From Clostridium sp. CAG:1024 (GTDB lineage: Bacteria > Bacillota > Clostridia > Christensenellales > CAG-138), in the NCBI GenBank assembly GCA_000432015.1, contig HF985514.1:70887-86728 (forward strand): a stretch of DNA of 15,842 bases, read 5' to 3'. Both the position numbers and the translations under genes were made by a program. Below the pieces are notes generated by a model. That model was not told where the DNA came from and made no database searches. It was given only the letters and a program-made list of their open reading frames with translations. The first letter of the stretch is position 1. Every line of letters starts with the position of its first letter. Of the stretch, positions 7,103-14,434 are shown piece by piece.

Positions 7103-7140
7103 GGGAATAACCACTCACTACATACAAGGAGGATATACTC

Positions 7141-7950
7141 ATGAGCAAATGGTCCGACATCAAAATGTATGATCTTTCGATCCCGATTGGCATCAATACG
7201 CCCCCGTGGCCGACGTACGAGCCGCTCCAGATGAAGTTCTTCAAGCGTCTCGCTCCCAACGGCGCAAACGGCCAGTTGATGACCCACAGCAACCATGTCG
7301 GCACCCATCTCGACGGCCCCCTGCATTTTGACACCGCAGGCCGCGACATGGCTTCCCTCGAGCTCACCAAGCTCTGCCATCCCGGCGTTATCGTTGACCT
7401 GTCCGACGAGTTCGGCGAGGACGATTTCGGCATCTACACCGCGGCTGACATTGAGAAGCGCGTCGAAGTCAAGAAGGGCGATATCCTGATCATCAACACC
7501 GGCTACCATAAGTATGGCTGGGACGTTCCGGGCACCGCAGACGAGAAGCGCTACATGCTCCGTCACCCGGGTCCGTCGCTCGACTTCGTCAAGTGGGTCC
7601 GTGAAAAGGAAATCCGCTGGATCGGCGTCGACTGCGGCAGCGCAGACCACCCGATGAACACGAAGATCCGTGACTGGGAGCCCATGGAAGCCGCAAAGTG
7701 CGACAAGAAGTTCCAGGAGAAGTATGGCAAGACCCTGAACGAGATCTATCCGTGGCCGGATCACTATCAGGCAATGCACATCGAGCTCTTCTGCCAGCCC
7801 TATGAAGCAATCCATGCGGAGTGCCTGGGCGGCCAGATTGATGAGCTCTCCAACAAGCGCGTTGTCATCGGCTGCTTCCCGTGGAAGCTGGTCGAGGGCG
7901 AGAGCTGCATTTCCCGTATCGTGGCCTTCGACGGCTTCGATGATGTCTGA
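7141..7950 (+). CDS. Cyclase-family metal-dependent hydrolase (kynurenine formamidase / isatin hydrolase-like)
   Basis: The product is a 269-residue cytoplasmic enzyme of the 'putative cyclase' superfamily, whose known members hydrolyse amide bonds or cyclic amides. N-formylkynurenine and isatin are examples. The metal-binding signature HVGTHLDGPLHF is at 52-63 (His52, His56, Asp58, His62). A C-terminal acidic residue, in AIHAECLGG at 223-231, lies where the family usually has a conserved Glu. The stretch at 113-125 (GDILIINTGYHKY) is the usual central strand. A strong AAGGAGG at 7126-7132 fixes the start. The gene is last in the operon, before the terminator at 7967-7997. Next to a molybdenum hydroxylase and a carbamoyltransferase-type complex, a role in opening a hydroxylated N-heterocycle is the simplest reading, but this is inference. 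Confidence 0.88.
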   Translation: MSKWSDIKMYDLSIPIGINTPPWPTYEPLQMKFFKRLAPNGANGQLMTHSNHVGTHLDGPLHFDTAGRDMASLELTKLCHPGVIVDLSDEFGEDDFGIYTAADIEKRVEVKKGDILIINTGYHKYGWDVPGTADEKRYMLRHPGPSLDFVKWVREKEIRWIGVDCGSADHPMNTKIRDWEPMEAAKCDKKFQEKYGKTLNEIYPWPDHYQAMHIELFCQPYEAIHAECLGGQIDELSNKRVVIGCFPWKLVEGESCISRIVAFDGFDDV

Positions 7951-7966
7951 GAACTGTGAGACAGGG

Positions 7967-7997
7967 TGCAGGCGGCAGCAGTGCCGCCTGCATTTTT
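7967..7997 (+). terminator. Intrinsic terminator of the first operon
   Basis: A perfect 11-bp GC-rich stem (7967-7977 with 7982-7992) has a GCAG loop and is followed at once by TTTTT (7993-7997). It lies 17 nt after the cyclase stop codon and separates this operon from the downstream transcription unit. Confidence 0.9.
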
Positions 7998-8089
7998 GCT
8001 TCGCATCGCAGGACGCCGCAGCGTCGAGGCGGCCCTGTTGCAGTAAACGTTATACTGTAAATAGGAGAACCAAAAAAATGTGAGAATCA

Positions 8090-8116
8090 TTGAAAAAAAG
8101 TATGATGCAGTATAAT
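8090..8116 (+). promoter_or_regulatory. Candidate promoter for the unknown-protein/hydroxylase unit
   Basis: A TATAAT (8111-8116) lies in a very AT-rich patch, with TTGAAA at 8090-8095 upstream. The spacing is only 15 nt, shorter than ideal, so the -35 assignment is uncertain. A promoter is needed here because a strong terminator lies just upstream. Confidence 0.4.
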
Positions 8117-8215
8117 ATGATAATATCGTATTGAGAGTATTTGATATCTGCGTGCTGCAAGCCCTTGCACGCGTCGCAGGACCCCCGTTCAAACCAACCT
8201 GCTGAGGGCCCAAAA

Positions 8216-8758
8216 ATGAATCAACTGTTATCCGTCGGACTCATCGCCGTTATTGCAATTGGAATCCTGTTTCTGTCCCAGATCAGGAAAAAACGTATTC
8301 AGCCGTATATCGACGCCTTCGCAACCGCGTTTTGCGAGGTCTCGGAGCATATTCTTCCGAAGGAGGGCATTGCGGAAACGCTTGCGGTGAAGCCGCTGGA
8401 AGCCGGGCGCGTCAGAGCCCTGCCGAAGGAGCAGCAGCCGGAGCCGATCCGCGCGCTGATCGAAAAGGGCATTGACGAGTATGCGCTCGAACGGCTGCGC
8501 ACCATGTTCGCCATGCGGATGAAGGCGCAGGAACACCTCAGCTCCTTTAATCTTATCGGGAAAAAGATCAACGGTGTATTGAACAGCACATATGATCTGG
8601 TGAATCTGTCGCTGTCCATCATACATGATCCGAGCATCGTCAAAACTGCTGACGATGTGAACGAGTTCCGCCGCTTTACGCAGAAGCAGCGGGAATTGAG
8701 AACGCAAACGCTGGCCTCCGTTGCGTCGGAGGAGTGGAAAGAGAAATACGCCGCGTAG
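8216..8758 (+). CDS. Small membrane-anchored protein of unknown function
   Basis: The product has 180 residues and I do not recognise its family. Residues 4-23 form a single hydrophobic segment followed directly by RKKR, typical of an N-terminal membrane anchor with the rest of the chain in the cytoplasm. The remaining 150 residues are polar and rich in helix-forming residues, with many Arg, Lys, Glu and Gln and no cysteine cluster or known catalytic motif. I chose the ATG at 8216 because GAGGG at 8204-8208 is well placed and the anchor begins there. An in-frame ATG at 8141 would add 25 residues but has no ribosome site. The protein sits between the hydrolase operon and the molybdenum hydroxylase genes and shares their direction. 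It might tether or assist the enzyme complex, but nothing in the sequence shows this. Confidence 0.7.
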   Translation: MNQLLSVGLIAVIAIGILFLSQIRKKRIQPYIDAFATAFCEVSEHILPKEGIAETLAVKPLEAGRVRALPKEQQPEPIRALIEKGIDEYALERLRTMFAMRMKAQEHLSSFNLIGKKINGVLNSTYDLVNLSLSIIHDPSIVKTADDVNEFRRFTQKQRELRTQTLASVASEEWKEKYAA

Positions 8759-8779
8759 AATCGGGTGCGTGCCGATTTT
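8759..8779 (+). terminator. Weak terminator or attenuator before the hydroxylase genes
   Basis: AATCGG (8759-8764) pairs with CCGATT (8772-8777) around a 7-nt loop, and the T-run extends to 8779. The stem is short, so partial read-through into the hydroxylase genes is expected. No separate promoter is visible between it and the next gene. Confidence 0.3.
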
Positions 8780-8821
8780 CGGGGCATAAGTAGGCATAAA
8801 CAAAACACAGGAGGGCTGCAA

Positions 8822-9655
8822 ATGAGAGAATTCGAGTTTCTACAACCGAAGTCGATCGCAGAAGCGATCGCGATGCGCGTGGAGCATGGCGACCGCCTTG
8901 TGGTGTACAATGGCGGTACGGACATCGTCATTCAGCTGCGCGACCGACTGATCGCACCGGACTATGTGATGGATGTCAAGAAGATTCCGGGTTTGCATGA
9001 GATCACATTCTCCGAGAAAGAGGGACTGTTTATCGGCGCCTGCGTGACAATGAATGAGATCGGCGGCAACGAAGCAGTCAGAACGCACTATCCGTTCCTT
9101 GCGGAGGCCGCGCTGTCCGTCGGAAGCAAGCAGGTTCGCAACCGTGCAACGAGCGTCGGCAACATTGTGAACGCGTCGCCGCTGTGCGACACGGGTACGC
9201 CGCTCTATGCAGCGGACGCCGTTATGTGCCTCGAAGGCCCGAACGGGAAACGGGAAGTCCCGATTCGCGAGTTCATCACCTTTGTCCGCCGCACCGTACT
9301 GCAAAAGGATGAGATCGTCACGGGCATCAAGGTTCCGTATGACAAGGATCTGCGCGGCATTTTCACAAAGGTCGCCCGCCGCAGGGAGGTCGATCTTTCG
9401 ACCATCTGCGCAACGGTCGCCCGCTCCGGAAACGAGTGGAAGCTCGCATTCGGCGCTGTCGCACCGACGCCGGTTCGCCTGCCGAAAACGGAGGAGCTTC
9501 TCCGCGGAAAAGAGATCACCGAAGCGCTGATCGATGAAGCGGCTAAGCTGGCTCGCACCGAGGTTTCCCCGATCGACGACGTGCGCGCATCCAAGGAATA
9601 CCGCCTGGATGTTGTCGAAGTCATCGTGAGAAGAAGCCTGAAGGCACTCGCATAA
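8822..9655 (+). CDS. Molybdenum hydroxylase FAD-binding subunit (XdhB/CoxM family)
   Basis: The product is a 277-residue FAD subunit of a xanthine-dehydrogenase-family enzyme. It passes electrons from the iron-sulfur subunit to an acceptor. FAD-binding motifs are VVYNGGTDI at 27-35 and the stretch from RNRATSVGNI at 107-116 through NASPLCDTGTP at 117-127. The C-terminal CO-dehydrogenase flavoprotein domain follows (FGAVAPTPVRL, about 210-220). There is no extra [4Fe-4S] loop of the 4-hydroxybenzoyl-CoA reductase type. The start at 8822 is preferred over an in-frame ATG at 8765 because AGGAGGG at 8809-8815 is ideally spaced. The small iron-sulfur subunit follows after 18 nt. Substrate identity cannot be read from this subunit. 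Confidence 0.93.
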   Translation: MREFEFLQPKSIAEAIAMRVEHGDRLVVYNGGTDIVIQLRDRLIAPDYVMDVKKIPGLHEITFSEKEGLFIGACVTMNEIGGNEAVRTHYPFLAEAALSVGSKQVRNRATSVGNIVNASPLCDTGTPLYAADAVMCLEGPNGKREVPIREFITFVRRTVLQKDEIVTGIKVPYDKDLRGIFTKVARRREVDLSTICATVARSGNEWKLAFGAVAPTPVRLPKTEELLRGKEITEALIDEAAKLARTEVSPIDDVRASKEYRLDVVEVIVRRSLKALA

Positions 9656-9673
9656 AGAAGGGGGAAAACGGAT

Positions 9674-10159
9674 ATGAAGTATAGAGTCAATTTCTTCCTG
9701 AATGATGATCCGGTCGAGCTGTATGTTGACGCGAACAAGACCATGCTGAATATCATTCGCGACGAACTGTGCTACACCGGGACGAAAGAAGGCTGCGGCG
9801 CGGGTGAGTGCGGCGCATGCACGGTGATCGTTGACGGCAAGCCCGTGAATGCCTGCCTTGTGCTGGCGCCCGAAATGGATGGCATGCACATCACGACCGT
9901 AGAAGGACTTTCCAAGAACGGAGAGCTGTCGCCGCTCCAAAAATCGTTCGTAGAACACGCTGCTTTGCAGTGCGGCTTCTGCACGCCGGGCTTCGTCATG
10001 AGCGCGACCGCGTTGCTGATGGAGAATCCGACGCCGACGCGTGATGAGATCAAGCGTGCAATTTCCGGCAATCTTTGCCGCTGCACGGGCTATATCCGCA
10101 TCATTGAGGCGATCGAGGACGTCGCCGCCCAGTATCAGAAAGAAGGAGGCGCAGAGTAA
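9674..10159 (+). CDS. Molybdenum hydroxylase 2x[2Fe-2S] subunit (XdhC/CoxS family)
   Basis: The product is a 161-residue iron-sulfur subunit that relays electrons between the molybdenum centre and FAD. The plant-ferredoxin-type cluster is ligated by Cys41, Cys46, Cys49 and Cys61 (GCGAGECGACT). The second, all-helical cluster is ligated by Cys100, Cys103, Cys135 and Cys137 (QCGFCTPGF and LCRCTGY). All eight ligands are present and the length is normal. AAGGGGG at 9658-9664 is the ribosome site. Its TAA stop shares one base with the ATG of the molybdopterin subunit, so the two are translationally coupled and made in step. Confidence 0.95.
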   Translation: MKYRVNFFLNDDPVELYVDANKTMLNIIRDELCYTGTKEGCGAGECGACTVIVDGKPVNACLVLAPEMDGMHITTVEGLSKNGELSPLQKSFVEHAALQCGFCTPGFVMSATALLMENPTPTRDEIKRAISGNLCRCTGYIRIIEAIEDVAAQYQKEGGAE

Positions 10160-12507
10160 TGGAAGAACTCAAACACGTTGGCAAAGCGTATGAACGCAGC
10201 GACGGTATCCGAAAAGTAACGGGCGCCGCCGAGTATGTTGATGATATCCGTCTCCCGCGTATGCTGTACGCTGCTGTGAAGCGCAGCCCTTACGCACACG
10301 CGAAGATCCTTTCCGTCGATCTTGAAGAAGCGAAAAAACTGCCGGGCGTCAAGTGCGCCATCTGCGGCGACGAGTACCCGAACCGAGCCGGTCTGTACCT
10401 CGAGGATCGCTATTTCATGGCAAAGCCGGGCGATACGGCTAAGTACATGGGCGAAGCGGTCGCGGCGGTCGCAGCCGAAACGCCGGAGATCGCGCAGGCG
10501 GCTCTCGATTTTATCAAGGTTGAGTATGAGGAACTGCCCGCCGTGACGAATGCGGTCGAGGGCATGAAGCCCGACGCGCCGGTCATCCACCCCGATCTTG
10601 GAAGCTACAAGGTCGCGCCGATCTTCTATCCCGTTCCCGGCACGAACATTTCGCACCATTACGTTCTGCGCAAGGGCGATTTCGAGAAGGCCTGCGAAGA
10701 GGCGGACGAGGTCTTTGAGCATACGTTCTACATCCCGCATGTGCAGCATGTGCCGCTCGAGCCGCACGCCGCCATGGCCAAATATGACGCAGACGGCAAG
10801 CTGACCGTTTGGGCAAGCTGCCAGTCTCCGTATGCCGTGCGTCAAGCGCTGTCCGTCGCGTTCGATATGCCGCTCAATAAGATCCGAGTAATTTCTCCGA
10901 CAGTCGGCGGCGGCTTCGGCGCAAAAGCCGGTACGACGCTCGAGGGCATCGTTATCCCGCTCGCAAAGTACTGCCAGGGCCGGCCGGTCAAGCTGGTGTA
11001 CAGCCGTGAGGATGAGTTCGTCAATTCCTATGTCCGTCAGGGCATGCACGCGACGATCAAGACGGCAATGCGCAAGGACGGCCGGATGCTCGGCGTAAAG
11101 AACGAGTACATCTGGGACGGCGGCGCATATACCGAGTATGGCGTCAATATCACAAAGGCGGGCGGATGGGCGTCCGCAGGCCCCTATGATATCGATAACG
11201 TCTGGACGGACAGCTACTGCGTCTATACAAATCACCCCGTCGGCGGCCCGTATCGCGGCTTCGGCATGTGCGAGATCCATTTTGCGATCGAGCAGAATAT
11301 CGACATGATCGCCAAAAAGATGGGCATTTCCGAGGTGGAGATCCGCCGTATCAACGGCCTGCGCCCGGGCGGGTTCACCGGCATGGGCGAAAAGATGGAC
11401 GTTGCGGGCTATCAGGAGTGCCTTGAGACCGTTCTGGAGGACATCGAGTACGATAAGCCCTGCGAACCCTCCGGAAGCCCCACAAAGATCCGGGCAAAGG
11501 GCATCGCGGCCGGCTGGAAGTCGCCTTCCATGCCGACGAATGCCGGCTCTGCCGCGATTATTCGCATGAACGAGGACGGTACATTCTTCCTCATGAGTTC
11601 CGGCATGGAGATCGGCCAGGGCGCCGCAACGGTCCTGCCGCAGATCGCAGCGGAAGTGCTTTCCGTCAGCCCCGATAAGATCACGTTCTGCTCAGGCGAT
11701 ACGGATCATACGCCGTATGAATGGCAGACCGTTGCATCCCGCACGACATACTGCGCAGGCAATGCCGTGAAACTTGCAGCCGAGGATCTCGTTGATAAGG
11801 TGCTGGAGCTTGCCCAGATCAAGATGGGCGCGGTCAAACGCGACCTGAAGTTTGAGGACGGCTACGTCGTTCACAAGATCTACCCCGAGCGCCGCGTTCC
11901 GATCTCCGAGTTTGCGCTCGGCGTTGCGTTCCCGGACGGTTCCGGCTACGGCGGACCCGCGATCGGCGTCGGCACGTTTACGCTGGAGAACAATATCAAC
12001 ACGGATAAAAAGACCGGCGTTGCAAAGCATCATCCTGCGGCGTTCTGGACCATGGGCGTCAACGGCGTAGAGGTCGAGGTCGATACGGAGACCGGCCACA
12101 TCAAGGTGTTGAAGATGTGTTCCTGCTTCGATGCCGGAAAGGTCATCAACCCCGCACTGTTCGGCGCGCAGTCGGAGGGCGCAATGGTGCAGGCGCTCGG
12201 TACAGCGCTGTTTGAAGAGCTGAAGCTGAAGAACGGCAAGGTGCTGAACAAGAACTTCGTCGACTACAAGATCCCGACCGCGGACGATATTCCGGAGCTC
12301 ATCGTTAAGTACGTCGAGCATGCGGAGCCCACCGGCCCCTTCGGCGCGCGCGGCGTCGGCGAACCCCTGATGGTCCCGGGTGCACCGGCCATTGCAAATG
12401 CCGTATACAACGCCATCGGTGTTCGCTTTACCCGTATGCCGATCATGCCGGAGGACGTTCTCCGCGCCTTGAAGGAGAAAAAGGAAGCCGAGCAGAACAA
12501 CAAATAA
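10159..12507 (+). CDS. Molybdenum hydroxylase molybdopterin-binding catalytic subunit (XdhA family)
   Basis: The product is a 782-residue large subunit of a xanthine-dehydrogenase-family hydroxylase, which inserts a water-derived oxygen into a C-H bond, usually of an N-heterocycle. Key motifs are GGGFGAK at 250-256 (cofactor binding), YRGFG at 365-369 (its Arg matches the substrate-orienting Arg880 of the bovine enzyme), GMEIGQGAATVLPQ at 482-495, and GARGVGEP at 729-736, where Glu735 matches the catalytic base Glu1261. The catalytic set is therefore complete and the enzyme should be active. Family membership does not fix the substrate: xanthine, hypoxanthine, nicotinate, pyrimidines and others are all possible. 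No cofactor maturation gene (XdhC/MocA type) is in the window. It completes a B-C-A three-gene set and is followed by a hairpin and a nucleobase permease. Confidence 0.94.
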   Translation: MEELKHVGKAYERSDGIRKVTGAAEYVDDIRLPRMLYAAVKRSPYAHAKILSVDLEEAKKLPGVKCAICGDEYPNRAGLYLEDRYFMAKPGDTAKYMGEAVAAVAAETPEIAQAALDFIKVEYEELPAVTNAVEGMKPDAPVIHPDLGSYKVAPIFYPVPGTNISHHYVLRKGDFEKACEEADEVFEHTFYIPHVQHVPLEPHAAMAKYDADGKLTVWASCQSPYAVRQALSVAFDMPLNKIRVISPTVGGGFGAKAGTTLEGIVIPLAKYCQGRPVKLVYSREDEFVNSYVRQGMHATIKTAMRKDGRMLGVKNEYIWDGGAYTEYGVNITKAGGWASAGPYDIDNVWTDSYCVYTNHPVGGPYRGFGMCEIHFAIEQNIDMIAKKMGISEVEIRRINGLRPGGFTGMGEKMDVAGYQECLETVLEDIEYDKPCEPSGSPTKIRAKGIAAGWKSPSMPTNAGSAAIIRMNEDGTFFLMSSGMEIGQGAATVLPQIAAEVLSVSPDKITFCSGDTDHTPYEWQTVASRTTYCAGNAVKLAAEDLVDKVLELAQIKMGAVKRDLKFEDGYVVHKIYPERRVPISEFALGVAFPDGSGYGGPAIGVGTFTLENNINTDKKTGVAKHHPAAFWTMGVNGVEVEVDTETGHIKVLKMCSCFDAGKVINPALFGAQSEGAMVQALGTALFEELKLKNGKVLNKNFVDYKIPTADDIPELIVKYVEHAEPTGPFGARGVGEPLMVPGAPAIANAVYNAIGVRFTRMPIMPEDVLRALKEKKEAEQNNK

Positions 12508-12523
12508 CAAGCACGTCATACCT

Positions 12524-12554
12524 GCGGGATGCCGGGATTTCGCCGACATCCCGC
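12524..12554 (+). terminator. Hairpin after the hydroxylase genes, possible terminator
   Basis: GCGGGATG (12524-12531) pairs with CATCCCGC (12547-12554), with three more inner G-C pairs beyond a C-A mismatch. It lies 17 nt after the stop of the catalytic subunit. There is no immediate U-tract (the nearest T-run is at 12570-12573), so it may be a weak terminator or a 3' end stabiliser. Confidence 0.5.
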
Positions 12555-12594
12555 GAATACTCTGAAAATCTTTTAAGATGACAAAAAATAATAG

Positions 12595-12623
12595 ATGACA
12601 AATGTGAAAGTTTTGTGTATAAT
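12595..12623 (+). promoter_or_regulatory. Sigma-A-type promoter of the permease gene
   Basis: ATGACA (12595-12600) and a perfect TATAAT (12618-12623) are separated by 17 nt. Transcription would begin near 12630, giving the permease an unusually long leader of about 185 nt. Confidence 0.7.
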
Positions 12624-12815
12624 GAACCTAAGTTCTAACGTAAACTGCATTGTGTCATGAATCAGCAAAGACGAAAGCAACAAACACCGCGCATTATCGG
12701 CATGCCGGCACGGCCCTGAGCCGTGCGAGCCGAAAGAAGCATATCCAAGGGGGGCGCCCTTGTGGTATACACCGGAGAAGTGGAGCACATTAACAACAAA
12801 GCAGGAGGTAATTCA

Positions 12816-14138
12816 ATGGAAAAGAAAGTCGAAGGCATCTATGATGGCTTCAAAGAGCTTGGAACCGGCAAAATGCTGATTCTGGGTTTCCAGCATGTAT
12901 TCGCCATGTTTGGAGCCACCGTTCTTGTCCCGCTGCTGACGGGCCTCTCCGTATCCGTTACCCTGTTCTGCGCCGGCATCGGCACGATCTGGTTCTACAT
13001 CATCACGAAGAGGAAGATACCGATCTTCCTCGGCTCTTCGTTCGCATTCATCGGCGCATTTGCATCGATTGCAAACGGCGATAAGGAACTGATGCCGTAT
13101 GCAACGCTCGGCGTTGTCTGCGCCGGCCTGATCTATGTGGTCCTGGCGATTCTGTTCGCCATTTTCGGCGCCAAGAAGGTCATGAAGCTGTTCCCGCCGG
13201 TCGTCACCGGCCCGGTCATCATCCTGATCGGCCTTATCCTGGCAGCTACGGCAGTCAGCTCCGCATCCGCGAACTGGATCCTCGCAGTCATCGCAATCGC
13301 GATCGTTATCTGCGTCAACCTGTTCGGCAAGGGCATGATCAAGATCCTCCCGATCCTGATCGGCATCCTCGGCGCCTACGTCATTGGCTGCATCGTGACC
13401 GCGATCAAGCCCGACCTGTTTGGCCTGCCGTGGATCGACTGGTCCCCGCTCGTCGGCTCGAAGATCCTCGATGTCCCGCCGTTCGTAGAGTACACGCCTC
13501 TCCGCTTCCTCTTCGGAGCGCAGGCGTTTGACTCCGCAATCGCAACGAACGCGATCGTCACCTTCGTCGTTGTCGCTCTTGCGGCAATGGTCGAGCACAT
13601 CGGCGACATCTGCGCGATCGGCGCAACCTGCGGCAAGAACTTCATTGCAGATCCCGGCCTGACCCGTACGCTTCTCGGCGACGGTATCGGCACCTCGATC
13701 GCGGGCCTCTTCGGCGGCCCCGCCAACACGACCTATTCCGAGAACACCGGCGTTGTCGCGCTGACCAAGGTTTATGACCCGAAGGTCATGCTTATCGCAG
13801 CCGTGATGACGATTATCCTCTCCTTCGTATCGATCTTCGACGCCTTCATCAACACAATCCCGTGGTCCATCATCGGCGGTATTTCGATGGTCCTCTACGG
13901 CATGATCTCCGCGACCGGCGTTCGTACGATCGTGGAAAACAAGGTCGATTTCACCAACATGCGCAACATCCTGGTCGCGGCGCTGATCCTGGTCTGCGGC
14001 CTCGGCTTCAACGCTCATCCGCTCGTCATCGGCCGTCTGACCTTTGGCGGTCTGGCCGTTGCGGCAGTCGTTGGCATCGTGGTGAACGCGATCCTGCCCG
14101 GCAAAGACTACACGTTCGATGAGAACATCCAGGGATAA
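12816..14138 (+). CDS. NCS2-family nucleobase (uracil/xanthine-type) permease
   Basis: The product is a 440-residue integral membrane transporter, mostly hydrophobic, of the nucleobase:cation symporter-2 family. It resembles UraA at QHVFAMFGATVLVPLLTGL (26-44) and GSSFAFIG (73-80). The helix-8 motif is EHIGD at 260-264: Glu260 matches the UraA substrate Glu241, while Asp264 replaces UraA His245 and matches the Asp of xanthine-type NAT carriers. The helix-10 signature ENTGVVALTK at 309-318 starts with Glu, as in pyrimidine carriers. The substrate could therefore be a pyrimidine, a purine or a related heterocycle. The start at 12816 is set by AGGAGG at 12803-12808; an in-frame ATG at 12723 lies inside the structured leader. 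Its own promoter allows separate induction, and its place after the hydroxylase genes suggests it imports their substrate. Confidence 0.92.
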   Translation: MEKKVEGIYDGFKELGTGKMLILGFQHVFAMFGATVLVPLLTGLSVSVTLFCAGIGTIWFYIITKRKIPIFLGSSFAFIGAFASIANGDKELMPYATLGVVCAGLIYVVLAILFAIFGAKKVMKLFPPVVTGPVIILIGLILAATAVSSASANWILAVIAIAIVICVNLFGKGMIKILPILIGILGAYVIGCIVTAIKPDLFGLPWIDWSPLVGSKILDVPPFVEYTPLRFLFGAQAFDSAIATNAIVTFVVVALAAMVEHIGDICAIGATCGKNFIADPGLTRTLLGDGIGTSIAGLFGGPANTTYSENTGVVALTKVYDPKVMLIAAVMTIILSFVSIFDAFINTIPWSIIGGISMVLYGMISATGVRTIVENKVDFTNMRNILVAALILVCGLGFNAHPLVIGRLTFGGLAVAAVVGIVVNAILPGKDYTFDENIQG

Positions 14139-14184
14139 AACCTGAAGTAAGATCCTTGCCTACCCAACTCCATTTCTCACGCAA

Positions 14185-14211
14185 GAGCGTGCCGGGTCTT
14201 CCGGCACGCTC
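14185..14211 (+). terminator. Terminator-like hairpin after the permease gene
   Basis: A perfect 11-bp stem (14185-14195 with 14201-14211) has a GTCTT loop and is followed by ATTCGTATT rather than a clean T-run. It lies 46 nt after the permease stop and before the promoter of the next gene, so transcription most likely ends here. Confidence 0.7.
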
Positions 14212-14269
14212 ATTCGTATTCATGACTGGCTTGGGAATCTGACGTGTATATCGAAATACGCCGGGATCA

Positions 14270-14299
14270 TTGTCACAGACAAGAAAATACTGGTATAAT
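14270..14299 (+). promoter_or_regulatory. Extended -10 promoter for the cation transporter gene
   Basis: TTGTCA (14270-14275) is followed after 18 nt by TATAAT (14294-14299), preceded by TGG, an extended -10 element. The leader to the start codon would be about 130 nt. Confidence 0.75.
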
Positions 14300-14424
14300 A
14301 CAGGGCAGGCGTCTCATAGAGAATCATAACGCAGCGCAGGGCTCGGATACGCGGTGTGCGGAACCGGTGAGCGGCAGAGCAAGCAGACAGACGCACCTGT
14401 GCAAGAAAAACCAATGACGCTTTC

Positions 14425-14429
14425 GGAGG
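14425..14429 (+). promoter_or_regulatory. Ribosome binding site that decides the cation transporter start
   Basis: GGAGG lies 5 nt before the ATG at 14435. Upstream in-frame ATGs at 14354 and 14414 have no such site. Confidence 0.6.
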
Positions 14430-14434
14430 CAAGA

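Larger units (their letters stand above)
12508..12815 (+). other. Intergenic region: hairpin, promoter and structured leader of the permease gene
   Basis: This 308-nt gap has no credible gene. It holds a stable hairpin after the hydroxylase operon (12524-12554), an AT-rich promoter patch (12595-12623) and a leader of about 185 nt. The leader contains a 7-bp GCACGGC/GCCGTGC stem at 12708-12726 and a 6-bp CAAGGG/CCCTTG stem at 12746-12762, followed by the permease ribosome site AGGAGG at 12803-12808. Confidence 0.6.

Noticed and set aside
738..7114. Several long open frames on the minus strand (for example 1342-2706, 3952-5388, 5297-7114)
   Set aside because: They mirror strongly codon-biased real genes on the plus strand. 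Their translations show no family motif and they lack ribosome sites.
8041..8057. Imperfect dyad (CAGTA...TACTG) as a regulator binding site
   Set aside because: The arms are only 5 nt, the centre is off-register, and no second copy is seen near the other promoters.
8141..8215. Upstream in-frame ATG giving a 205-residue form of the membrane-anchored protein
   Set aside because: It has no ribosome site and would put a polar 25-residue stretch before the membrane anchor. The ATG at 8216 is better supported.
12624..12815. Classical purine (guanine/adenine) riboswitch
   Set aside because: I could not find the conserved core and kissing-loop sequence of that class by eye, so only an unclassified structured leader is reported.
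12723..12815. Permease starting at the ATG at 12723
   Set aside because: This start lies inside the leader hairpin, lacks a ribosome site and adds 31 polar residues not typical of UraA-like carriers.
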